The position numbers and the translations under genes are program-made. From the NCBI GenBank assembly GCA_963718745.1, contig OY970370.1, positions 1,302,001 through 1,366,000 on the forward strand: a stretch of 64,000 nt of DNA. The letters are read 5' to 3'. The DNA comes from Fermentibacter sp963718745 [NCBI: Candidatus Fermentibacterota bacterium] (GTDB lineage: Bacteria > Fermentibacterota > Fermentibacteria > Fermentibacterales). Positions within the stretch are counted from its first letter, which is position 1, and each line of letters starts with the position of its first letter. The notes under the pieces were generated by a model. It did no database searches. It saw only the letters and a list, made by a program, of their open reading frames with translations, and was not told where the DNA came from. Shown here in pieces: positions 53,847 through 61,201 of this stretch.

Positions 53847-54106
53847 CGGGCCAGGTCATTCCTGCGCGTGCAGGAATGACCGATGCGAGTGCGTGACTTT
53901 CATAACAGTCTCGAGCACTCTCGCAGGTCCGCTTCGGGACCGTGCTGTCGCGTATCACTCCGACATGCGCGGAGCAAGGATGCGGTCCGCGACGCAGAAA
54001 CGAAGTCGCCGGACGTTGGCCAGCCTCGCGAACTGAACCGACCAGTTTACCAAACAGATGTGAGCGAGACAGAACGCAGTCTCGAGCAGAGACTGCGTTG
54101 CCAGTC
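53847..54106. repeat. Hairpin-rich 260-bp module, copy 1
   Basis: Begins CCGGGCCAGGTCATTCCTGC with the hairpin GGTCATTCCTGC/GCAGGAATGACC, then GCGTGACTTTCATAACAGTC, the hairpin GGTCC..GGACC, a CACTCCG/CGGAG hairpin, CCAGCCTCGCGAACTGAACC, and finally GCAGTCTC/GAGACTGC. The same elements in the same order make copy 2 at 56041-56305, with scattered differences. No frame in it looks like a true protein. The surrounding non-coding stretch is 53549-54308. Confidence 0.75.
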
Positions 54107-54125
54107 ACTCCTGCTGGTGGATGAC

Positions 54126-54175
54126 GTGGCGGTCCGGACGGGATCTCCCCGGGAGGACCTGCCATGCGAGCCTGT
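54126..54175. repeat. 50-bp direct repeat with tRNA-Asp tail, left
   Basis: Begins GTGGCGGTCCGGACGGGA, of which the 17 bases from 54127 are identical to the T-arm-to-CCA end of the tRNA-Asp gene, and goes on TCTCCCCGGGAGGACCTGCC to GCGAGCCTGT. The same 50 bases less one G occur at 55788-55836 in the same orientation, enclosing the gene at 54309-55655. Confidence 0.8.
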
Positions 54176-54308
54176 GAGATTAAGAATGATGATGCGAGCA
54201 GGGCGCGGCGCCGGCCTGTCAGCCGGCGGCGCAGCCACTTCCCGCAGGAGCGGGAAGTGGCGGTCCATATGCGACACGTTTCGAACCTAACAGACGCGAA
54301 TATCGTGA

Positions 54309-55655
54309 TTAGCACTGTTTCCCGGATGTCTTTCGCTGCCTGAGCTTGAAGACTTCCGAATGCGGAACGAAGATGATCTGATCGTGCAAGCCATCCTGGC
54401 TTCGATACCACCTGGTCTCGGACTCGTGGGATGCCGGGAGCTCTTCGGCCTTCTTCAGAATGCTGTTCCAGTCGGTTGAGAGAACGTGAAGGGGTTTCCC
54501 TCCTAGATCGAGAGACTTCCTCAGCAAGAGTTGGATGTACTCCTCGCGGGATTCCCACACGAAGCATTGCTGATCGGCCGCTATGTACCCCAGCCTTGCG
54601 GCTTCCTGCATGAGGCCCATCTGTCTTCGGTATTCATCGGCACACGACATCCCATTCTGCAGGTCGAAGTCCGCCATCCTGCCTATGCAGCAGGCTTCAC
54701 CGAGAATCACAACAGAATAGGTCTTCCCATGGGTTGGTGGATACATGAAGGAAAGGTAACCGCTCTCCTTGAGAAACTCGCCATCCTGCGGGATTCTCAG
54801 GCGAGAAGGTGTGTGATATGCCCCACCCAGCATGATGACCTTGCCCTCGGCCATAGGCCTGCCAAAAAACCTGTCGTCTGTGAGATGCTGGACTATGCCC
54901 TTCTGGCGGAAGTAGGAGAAGTCATAAAGCCGCGACCATATCTTCCATCGCAGGCTCTCGATCACGTTTTCTACAAAATCGCATGTGATGAACTGAAAGT
55001 CACCGATGAGGTGCATTTCACGAGCCTTCGGAATCATCCCCTGGATCTCGTCGAGGAAGGCCTCGATGTCGACCTGACACAGCCTCTCCAGATTCACGTC
55101 AAGATCCGGGTGAAGCTTTCTCAAGAACGGCAGGACGATTCTATCCAACGTGCCGCGGACGTCATGATCGATGTCCCGGCAGCCGATATGGATCTCCCTG
55201 GAGGGGTGCATGAGGTTCCATCTGCGAAGGTGGCTCAGAAGCTCGGCCTGCTCATCATAGGTGACCATTTCGAAGATGACTTCGTTGAAGAATGCCTCAG
55301 CTTCCGTATCGTCCCGTATGAAGATGTAGTGGTCGAAAAATGGCGTATTCGAGTAGCACAGCTCCGTCAGCAGAAGCGGGAAGTAGTCAAATGCCTCCAG
55401 CGCGAAGATCAGGCGGTTCTGCATCTGCTGGGTTGACCGACGCCAGTGATACTCGCCAATCACGACTAACCGGCTTTCTCGGGCAGGCGACTCCAGCCAG
55501 CAAAGATCGCTGGTGTTCGAGAAGTCTTCGTTGATGTCTTCATCGAGAAGAGGCCTGGCTTTGACCCAATCGGGATTGAAGGGGTTGCGGAGCAGATCCT
55601 CCCTGTTGGGGCAAGGGTAGATCCTCATCGACTCCAGAGTGGTCTTTCGGTCCAT
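54309..55655 (-). CDS. EreA/ChaN-like family protein, probably acquired
   Basis: 448 residues. RLVVIGEYHWRRSTQQMQNRLIFALEAF followed by FPLLLTELCY resembles the GE.H ... LE core of the erythromycin-esterase/ChaN/TraB group, whose Glu and His residues act in hydrolysis or haem binding. Later motifs are MHLIGDFQF, VIMLGGAYHT and VVILGEACC. No signal peptide, so cytoplasmic. The coding sequence is visibly less GC-rich than most neighbours, and it is enclosed by direct repeats carrying tRNA-Asp tails and by hairpin modules, all signs of a mobile or imported gene. Substrate unknown. Confidence 0.6.
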   Translation of the reverse strand: MDRKTTLESMRIYPCPNREDLLRNPFNPDWVKARPLLDEDINEDFSNTSDLCWLESPARESRLVVIGEYHWRRSTQQMQNRLIFALEAFDYFPLLLTELCYSNTPFFDHYIFIRDDTEAEAFFNEVIFEMVTYDEQAELLSHLRRWNLMHPSREIHIGCRDIDHDVRGTLDRIVLPFLRKLHPDLDVNLERLCQVDIEAFLDEIQGMIPKAREMHLIGDFQFITCDFVENVIESLRWKIWSRLYDFSYFRQKGIVQHLTDDRFFGRPMAEGKVIMLGGAYHTPSRLRIPQDGEFLKESGYLSFMYPPTHGKTYSVVILGEACCIGRMADFDLQNGMSCADEYRRQMGLMQEAARLGYIAADQQCFVWESREEYIQLLLRKSLDLGGKPLHVLSTDWNSILKKAEELPASHESETRWYRSQDGLHDQIIFVPHSEVFKLRQRKTSGKQC

Positions 55656-55787
55656 CTAGAGCTCCTTCTAGGTTCGACTGATCACAGTTCCGGAAGAATC
55701 ACCTCCCATGATGGCAAGGTCAAGCCGTCTGCCATACGCAGGCAACCACAATCAATCAACACAGCATACTGAGAGGAAGCTCGAAGT

Positions 55788-55836
55788 GTGGCGGTCCGGA
55801 CGGGATCTCCCCGGAGGACCTGCCATGCGAGCCTGT
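55788..55836. repeat. 50-bp direct repeat with tRNA-Asp tail, right
   Basis: Same as 54126-54175 apart from one missing G. Contains the 17-base tRNA-Asp tail TGGCGGTCCGGACGGGA (from 55789). The following 200 bases hold more hairpins (CAGTTCCGC/GCGGAACTG, GGTTCCC/GGGAACC, GACTTCGC/GCGAAGTC). Confidence 0.8.
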
Positions 55837-56040
55837 TTGAGGAAGGACACTCGGGCCCTTTCGCGGTTCGCCACTCCAGTTCCGCGAGGCGGAACTGGTA
55901 CGTAGCACAACAGCACGGTTCCCGCAGGGAACCTGCGAGAGTGCGTGCAAATATTAACAGGCTGGATCGCTCTCGCGACTTCGCTTCGCGAAGTCACTGT
56001 CGCTTCCGAAAGCGCGCACCGCTCCGCGGTGCTCAAGGGT

Positions 56041-56305
56041 CGGGCCAGGTCATTCCTGCGCGTGCAGGAATGACCGATGCGAAAGTGCGTGACTTTCATA
56101 ACAGTCTTGAGCGCTCTCGCAGGTCCCTTCGGGACCGTGCTGTCGCTTCCTTCTCACTCCGCATCGCGGAGCGAGGGTGGCGGTCCGGACGGGAAACGAA
56201 GTCCCCGGACGGGCCAGCCTCGCGAACTGAACCGACCAGTTTACCAAACAGATGTGAGCGAGACACGAACGCCAGTCTCGTCAGAAGAGACTGCGTTGCC
56301 AGTCG
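56041..56305. repeat. Hairpin-rich 260-bp module, copy 2, next to tRNA-Asp
   Basis: Same order of elements as 53847-54106: GGCCAGGTCATTCCTGCGCG, GCGTGACTTTCATAACAGTC, GGTCCCTTCGGGACC, CTCACTCCGCATCGCGGAGCGAG, CCAGCCTCGCGAACTGAACC and a final GACTGCGTTGCCAGTC. A 17-base tRNA-Asp tail (56178-56194) is inside it. It ends 18 bases from the CCA end of the tRNA-Asp gene. Confidence 0.75.
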
Positions 56306-56322
56306 ACACGCTTGGTGGAGAC

Positions 56323-56400
56323 TGGCGGTCCGGACGGGACTCGAACCCGCAACTTCCGCCGTGACAGGGCGGTGCTCTAACCAAATTGAACTACCGGACC
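56323..56400 (-). tRNA. tRNA-Asp (GUC), CCA encoded
   Basis: On the minus strand GGTCCGG (acceptor) TA GTTCAATTTGGTTAGAGC (D arm) A CCGCC-CTGTCAC-GGCGG (anticodon arm, anticodon GTC) AAGTT GCGGG-TTCGAGT-CCCGT (T arm) CCGGACC-G-CCA. All stems pair. The CCA is encoded. Its last 17 bases recur three more times within 2.2 kb on the same side. Confidence 0.95.
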
Positions 56401-56620
56401 ACCGTTGGCAGGCGGGATTTATATGGGCGCGCGGCATGGGGCGTCAAGCGGCCGTTTTGCACCGAATGCAGCACCGTCTATATTCGTCATCCGATCGGGG
56501 ATGGATGGACATGAAGATGCTCTCCGCCCCCGTCTTCCGGGTCCCGGGCTCAGTGCCGTGAGTGGTTCGGAACGGAACGGAATACAGCGACTATTGTTCC
56601 GTAGATTGAAAGGGGGGACA

Positions 56621-57244
56621 ATGAAGAATCTGGCTTTTGCTCTGGCGATACTCGTCTCAGTCGCCACCGCGTCCGATATCGAGATCGGAACCGACGAACT
56701 GCCGAGCAGCATCCCGTTCTGCGGTGGTTGATTCCCCAGCGGACTGCACTACCAGGTGGTAGTGCTGGACAGCGAGATAGGGAACGCCATGACGATCAGC
56801 GCACTGAAGTGGAAGAGGGTCACCGGCTTCGGTGAGAACAACACGAATCTCCAGGACTTCAAGATCTACATGGGCTACAGCTCCCTCGACGTCCTCGGAA
56901 CGAACTTCAACAACAACTTCATCCCCGGGACCAGGACCCTTGTCTACAGCAGGGATCCGCTCGTCATAACGGGCGTCGCCCCGGAGACCTGGTTCACCTC
57001 GACTCTCGACACCCCGTTCTTCTACAACGGGACCAACAACCTGCTCGTCGAGATCGAATGGTCGACCGGATCAAACTCCATCTACATCTACCACTGGGAT
57101 GCCGTTCTGGGCCGCTCCGTCGTCTCGCAGACGTACGGGACGCCGACGGGAGACCTGGATGTCATCGTGCCGCATCTGATACTCAGCGGCACGCTGGATC
57201 TGGAGAGTTCGACGTTCGGCTCGATAAAGTCGATGACGATCTAG
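56621..57244 (+). CDS. Secreted beta-sandwich protein, probable selenoprotein (CxxU), with C-terminal ESSTFGSIK motif
   Basis: From ATG 56621 (AGGGGGGAC upstream) one frame reads to TAG 57244 apart from TGA at 56729-56731 (codon 37). Signal MKNLAFALAILVSVATA, then SDIEIGTDELPSSIPFCGG-(TGA)-FPSGLHYQVVVLDSEIGNAM. Cys34 and the TGA form CxxU. The rest is a lectin-like sandwich family (PF....(Y)...QV.YL.SEIG; FKIYMGYSSLD; FFYNGTNNLLVEIEW). The tail LDLESSTFGSIKSMTI shares the motif of two other secreted proteins. A SECIS-like hairpin with loop AGGT lies at 56746-56765. If the TGA is a real stop only 36 residues are made. Confidence 0.7.
56746..56765 (+). promoter_or_regulatory. Candidate bacterial SECIS hairpin
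   Basis: GCACTACC pairs perfectly with GGTAGTGC (8 pairs) around AGGT. The stem starts 14 bases after the in-frame TGA, and the loop at base 23. The loop begins AGGT like the AGGUCU loop of the E. coli fdhF element, and matches the CGGT loop at 15776-15779. Confidence 0.65.
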
Positions 57245-57253
57245 ACATCGTTC

Positions 57254-57288
57254 GAGGGAGGGCCCCCGGATGCCCTCCCTCTTTCTGT
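57254..57288 (+). terminator. Intrinsic terminator after the 56621 gene
   Basis: GAGGGAGGGC pairs with GCCCTCCCTC around CCCCGGAT, followed by TTTCTGTT. It starts 10 bases after the stop and 29 bases before the next start. Confidence 0.85.
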
Positions 57289-57316
57289 TGCCGGCCCGAA
57301 GCACTGGAGAGGACTG

Positions 57317-58726
57317 ATGAGGGGAACAACGGCGGCACTGCTGCTGGTCACCATCGCTACAGCGGCCGACTGCCCGTTCGGGTACCCTCCGGAGAACGCT
57401 TGTCCAACATCGGCACCGTCCTGCGCGCTCTTCAGCGATGCCGATGGAGATGGTCTCTGCGACAACCCGGGTCCACAGCCCGTGATAGAGGATCCGGTAG
57501 ACCCTGATACAGCGGCCGTGATCCCGGAAATCGTTCCAGAGGACACGGTCACCGTCTCCCCTCCCCCCGACACCCTTCCCGAAACGGTTGAACCGATCCA
57601 GGACCCGGTCGAGGAACCCGTCGACACTATGCCGGCCGATTCCGCATCGGTGCCGGCTGACTCCACGGGGAGCGACAGCACCTGCGTCGTGATATCGTGC
57701 CCGCTGGGATACACGCCGGAGCAGGCATGTCCAGCTGATGCACCTTCCTGCGCCCTGTTCAGAGATGACTCCGGAGATGGGTTCTGCGACAACCCCGGAC
57801 CGAGGACAGGGGAGGTCGCCGTCGCTGGAAGCGATTCCACAGCCGCACCCTTGCCGGTCGAATCGGACGGCTGCCCGCGCGGCCTGCCGCCCGCCGCGGC
57901 CTGCCCGTACGAGAGGCAGCTCTGCCCCCACTGGTTCGGACGTTGGACAGACGACACATGCGCCAATCCGTCGGCGGGCATCCGGCGAGCCGGGATAGTC
58001 CTCGGAACGATGACTATCCTGCTCGGGATCGCGACCGTGCTGTCCAGACGGATGAGGGGCGGGAGGAGGATCCGCAGGAGGGCCCGGGCGGCAAGGCTCG
58101 TCGTCCTCGCCGCAAGCCTCCTCGTGCTGGGATTCCTCGTCCAGGGGTGCTTCTGCCCGCTGGGAACCTTCCAGTATGCGTTCGGCGCCTCCGGTCTTGC
58201 CTTCCTCGGAGCAGTCGGAATCCTCATCCTCGTGGTTCCCATCGTTCACGCACTTTTCCTGGGAAGGGTCTACTGCGGCTGGGTCTGCCCCATGGGCGCC
58301 CTGCAGGAGATCCTCTGGAAGCTCGACATCCTCAGGCTCCCCCAGCCCGGCAGGAGGCTGGACAGGTTCCTGCTCACGGCCAGGGCGGTCGTCTTCCTCC
58401 TCTTCGCAGCCGCACTCGTGCTCGCATGGAGAGGAGTGCTCGACGTTTCATGGCCTGCGCTCTTCTGCAGCGTGGATCCCTTCCACGCGGTGTTCTCCCT
58501 CTTCCTCGCAGGCAACCTCGTCCTGGGGCTCGTGATCGTTGTGGTCTCGATATTCTGGGGAAGGCTGTTCTGCAGATACCTGTGTTTCTACGGCTTCGTA
58601 CTCGGTCTCGCATGCCGGGCCGGGCTCTGGACGCGGATCTGCAGGATCGCCGGCAGGAACAGCGGCTCCTGCGAGCCTGACGACAAGGATGGCGGACAGG
58701 GGAGCTGCGAGGTAGGCACGGAATAG
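57317..58726 (+). CDS. NapH-like membrane iron-sulfur protein with Cys-rich outer repeats
   Basis: 469 residues, GGAGAGGACTG before ATG. Signal peptide, then two copies of a 35-residue unit CP(F/L)GY.PE.ACP..APSCALF.D..GDG.CDNPGP (about 19-53 and 129-163) and a third divergent copy (CPRGLPPAAACPYERQLCP), joined by a Pro/Asp/Val-rich linker. From about 220 there are five or six helices with the NapH/CcoG/NosR-type motifs VYCGWVCPMGALQEI and LFCRYLCFYGFVLGLACRAG; the second lacks one usual Cys-Pro. Such proteins pass electrons between quinol, periplasmic ferredoxins and outer partners. Opposite strand to the ferredoxin operon 3.7 kb away. Confidence 0.78.
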   Translation: MRGTTAALLLVTIATAADCPFGYPPENACPTSAPSCALFSDADGDGLCDNPGPQPVIEDPVDPDTAAVIPEIVPEDTVTVSPPPDTLPETVEPIQDPVEEPVDTMPADSASVPADSTGSDSTCVVISCPLGYTPEQACPADAPSCALFRDDSGDGFCDNPGPRTGEVAVAGSDSTAAPLPVESDGCPRGLPPAAACPYERQLCPHWFGRWTDDTCANPSAGIRRAGIVLGTMTILLGIATVLSRRMRGGRRIRRRARAARLVVLAASLLVLGFLVQGCFCPLGTFQYAFGASGLAFLGAVGILILVVPIVHALFLGRVYCGWVCPMGALQEILWKLDILRLPQPGRRLDRFLLTARAVVFLLFAAALVLAWRGVLDVSWPALFCSVDPFHAVFSLFLAGNLVLGLVIVVVSIFWGRLFCRYLCFYGFVLGLACRAGLWTRICRIAGRNSGSCEPDDKDGGQGSCEVGTE

Positions 58727-58729
58727 ACG

Positions 58730-58752
58730 GAGGGGGCGGCGACCGCCCCCTC
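58730..58752. terminator. Hairpin between convergent genes
   Basis: GAGGGGGCGG pairs with CCGCCCCCTC around CGA. Located 4 bases past the stop of the NapH-like gene and 24 bases past that of the convergent lyase gene. Confidence 0.75.
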
Positions 58753-58775
58753 GCTTTCCTGACCAGCTGCTGAGA

Positions 58776-59969
58776 CTACTCCGCGGATTCCCTCCAGTCG
58801 GGGGGGATCAGACCGAATTCCACCGCATCGGCGATCACCGACTCGGCCTGACGCGCAACCGCGGGATCGATCATCTTGCTGCCGAGTGCGACGGCACCCA
58901 GCCCCTCTCGAACAGCCTTCTCCATTGCGATGAGGATCTTCTTCGCCTGCTCCAGCGTCTCGACGTCCGGGAGAAAACCCTCGTTGATGGGGGCGACCTG
59001 GGCGGGATGGATGCAGCCCTTGCCGATGAAACCCAGCTCCTTCGCCTCGTGGATCGATTCCCTGAGGCCCTCCTCGTTCTTCACGTCCGCATAGACGGTA
59101 TCGATGGGCTGGAGTCCGGCGGCTCTCGCCGCAAGAACGACCATGCTCCGGGAGAAGAAGCTCTCCCTTCCTCCCGGTGTCGGCCTGACCCCGAGCTCGG
59201 CCGTCAGGTCCTGCAGTCCGAGGGTCAGGGCAGCCATCTCCGGCACGGCCCGGGCGATCTCCAGAGCGGAAAGTATGCCCAGAGGGCTCTCGATTATCGG
59301 CATGAACCAGGGCAGGCCGGGCCTGCTGCAGAGCTCCGAGATCCGCTGGGAGAGGTCCCTGACCTCGACTACGCGGGAGGCCGTTTCGACCTTGGGGATC
59401 AGAACGTGCTGAACCGCCTGCGGGATCACCCACTGCAGGTCCTCGTCGCCCTCCGCGCCCTGGTTGATGCGGACCATGACTTCCATCGAACCGAAGTCCA
59501 TCGAAGCGAGAGCATGAGCCACCAGTATCCGGGCCTCGAACTTGCGGTCCGGGGATACGCTGTCCTCCAGATCCAGGATCACGCCGTCCGCGCCCGAGGA
59601 TATCGCCTTCGCCAGGAACTCCGGCCGGTTGCCGGGCAGATAGAGCCTCGACCTGCGGGGACGGACCCTGGCGGAGGATCGGTACCCGGCAGCGGGAGGC
59701 AGAGGCGGCAGACCGGTGCCGAGGGCGGATCTCACTGCAGCCTCGAACCGTGCGGCCGCCACGAAAGGCATGGCTCCCGAGTCCTCGACCAGGACGCGCC
59801 CACCGACCCCGAGTCTGGCTCCTGCAAGCCGCACGGCCTCCTCGAGGGGGGCGTGTCCGGTCTCACCCCTCACCTCGACTTCGAGGGCGCCTTCACCGGG
59901 AGCATAGTGAACCAGGCAGTCCGACTTGACCTTCGGCCCGCCGTAACCGGCACTGAATTCATCCGGCAT
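58776..59969 (-). CDS. CitD-CitE fusion (acyl-carrier domain plus HpcH/citrate lyase beta family)
   Basis: 397 residues, GGAGGATCCT before ATG. Residues about 12-88 look like the citrate-lyase acyl carrier: KVKSDCLVHYAPGEGALEVEVRGE (Ser16 at the prosthetic-group site) and VLVEDSGAMPFVAAARFEAAVRSAL. Residues about 100-390 are CitE: RSRLYLPGNRPEFLAKAISSGADGVILDLEDSV, VRINQ, VLIPKVETASRV, MPIIESPLGILSALEIA, GLQDLTAELG and GKGCIHPAQV. CitE cleaves citryl- or malyl-type acyl carriers to an oxoacid. No citF or citC is nearby, so the substrate is uncertain and it may act alone. Confidence 0.82.
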   Translation of the reverse strand: MPDEFSAGYGGPKVKSDCLVHYAPGEGALEVEVRGETGHAPLEEAVRLAGARLGVGGRVLVEDSGAMPFVAAARFEAAVRSALGTGLPPLPPAAGYRSSARVRPRRSRLYLPGNRPEFLAKAISSGADGVILDLEDSVSPDRKFEARILVAHALASMDFGSMEVMVRINQGAEGDEDLQWVIPQAVQHVLIPKVETASRVVEVRDLSQRISELCSRPGLPWFMPIIESPLGILSALEIARAVPEMAALTLGLQDLTAELGVRPTPGGRESFFSRSMVVLAARAAGLQPIDTVYADVKNEEGLRESIHEAKELGFIGKGCIHPAQVAPINEGFLPDVETLEQAKKILIAMEKAVREGLGAVALGSKMIDPAVARQAESVIADAVEFGLIPPDWRESAE

Positions 59970-60020
59970 AGGATCCTCCGTTGATGACCGGGTCCTCCCG
60001 GAGGGAGGCCCCGAATGATG

Positions 60021-61151
60021 TCAGGGCTGCTCGAACTCCGCGGCCGGGCAGGTGGAACAGTCCTCCGGGGCGCATTCGAGCGAGTTCTGCATGAGGAAGG
60101 TGAAGCCGGAATCCGGATCCACCCTGAAACTGTATCTCTCGAGGAAGGCGTGGACCGTCTCCGCCCTGTCGTCGCACCAGGGTTCGTACTGGACCGCGAA
60201 GGCCCTGTATCTTTGCAGAGCAACAAGTTCCGCGAAATCGAGGCGCCATGTCCCGAGCGCCTCTCCGCTGCGAGCATCGACCCACCACGGGACTATTACC
60301 GAAGAAAGGGCGGGGACTCGCGAAGCGATCGACTGCAAGTCCAGGGAGTCCGCCGGTACGAAGACCGGGACCGGTCCCGGGAGCGAGTCGAAATAGGAAG
60401 AGAGTTCCATCCCGTGATCCGTGGGATCGAAGGAGAATCCGATCACGTAGAGCGTGTCCTCGTCGAGCAGGGAGTAGACTCCGCCCGATCCGTCCGCTTC
60501 CGGGGAGGTCTCCACCACCACGTCTTCGGTCATCGAGAACAACCTGACACCCATCCTCACGCCGACGAAGAGGAAGTAGACGGCTACGACTACAGCCAGC
60601 ACCCTGGCTGCCGCCGTGAACCAGCCCTTTCTCGTGAAGAGCCCGAGCAGGGCGAAAGGCAGCATGTAGACGGTGGTCCCGGCGAAGAAACCCGTGAACA
60701 GGAGAGCTCCGTTCAGCGGACCGCTCGATTCGAAGGCGCCCGTCACCGCGATCAGGAAGGACGGGCAGACCGAGAGGCCGGTAAGGACTCCGAGGAGGAG
60801 GGGGCTCCTGGTGATCCGGGTCATCCGGGAGGTCGAGCATCCGCCACAGGTCCTCCTCACCCTGACAACGGACAGTATCAGATAAATGGAGAAGAGGACG
60901 TATCCCGCGGCGGCCAGGGGGCCCCTTATCGAAAGCGGGATCGAACCCCCGAGCAGGCCGAACAGGGCGCCGAAGGCGGCGTAGGCGAGGAACCTGCCCA
61001 GGTTCAGTTCGAGCAGCACCCGGACCGACTCGAAGCCGGATCTCTTCTCGGACAGGAGGTAGGCGCCGTAGACGGGGCCGCACGAGACGAGGCAGGCGGT
61101 TCCCGTTGCAAGGCCGAGGGCGGCCCCGCGGATGAGCGGTTCTATGGACAT
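60021..61151 (-). CDS. TauE/SafE- or DsbD-like membrane protein with outer C-terminal domain
   Basis: 376 residues. Six helices in the first 215 residues: GAALGLATGTACLVSCGPVYGAYLL (with SCGP), LGRFLAYAAFGALFGLLGG, PLLLGVLTGLSVCPSFLIAVTGA (VCP), FFAGTTVYMLPFALLGLF. Between them VRRTCGGCST is a CxxC loop. The pattern is that of the SafE/DsbD-related transporters that carry electrons or thiols over the membrane. A 160-residue outer domain follows, ending LECAPEDCSTCPAAEFEQP with further Cys. It follows the barrel gene by 50 bases, probably the last gene of the ferredoxin operon. Confidence 0.7.
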   Translation of the reverse strand: MSIEPLIRGAALGLATGTACLVSCGPVYGAYLLSEKRSGFESVRVLLELNLGRFLAYAAFGALFGLLGGSIPLSIRGPLAAAGYVLFSIYLILSVVRVRRTCGGCSTSRMTRITRSPLLLGVLTGLSVCPSFLIAVTGAFESSGPLNGALLFTGFFAGTTVYMLPFALLGLFTRKGWFTAAARVLAVVVAVYFLFVGVRMGVRLFSMTEDVVVETSPEADGSGGVYSLLDEDTLYVIGFSFDPTDHGMELSSYFDSLPGPVPVFVPADSLDLQSIASRVPALSSVIVPWWVDARSGEALGTWRLDFAELVALQRYRAFAVQYEPWCDDRAETVHAFLERYSFRVDPDSGFTFLMQNSLECAPEDCSTCPAAEFEQP

Positions 61152-61201
61152 TTCATCCTATGGGGCTCTGCGCCCTGGCGCAGAGCCCCGGAAACTGCGT
61201 G

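Noticed and set aside
53847-56305. Possible CRISPR array
   Set aside because: The repeated blocks are long, unequal, unevenly spaced and made of several different hairpins; there is no 25-40 bp repeat with regular spacers and no cas gene.
53900-56320. Reading frames containing VIPARAGMT- and HGRSSGEIPSG-like peptides
   Set aside because: These are translations of hairpin repeats that recur in several frames; a protein family would not be made of REP-type DNA.
15664-57244. Genome-wide reassignment of TGA to Trp or Gly
   Set aside because: Many genes in the window end correctly at TGA (for example those ending at 6136, 11781, 13345, 17154, 19798 and 24150), and TGG is used normally for Trp, so TGA is a stop outside the special sites.
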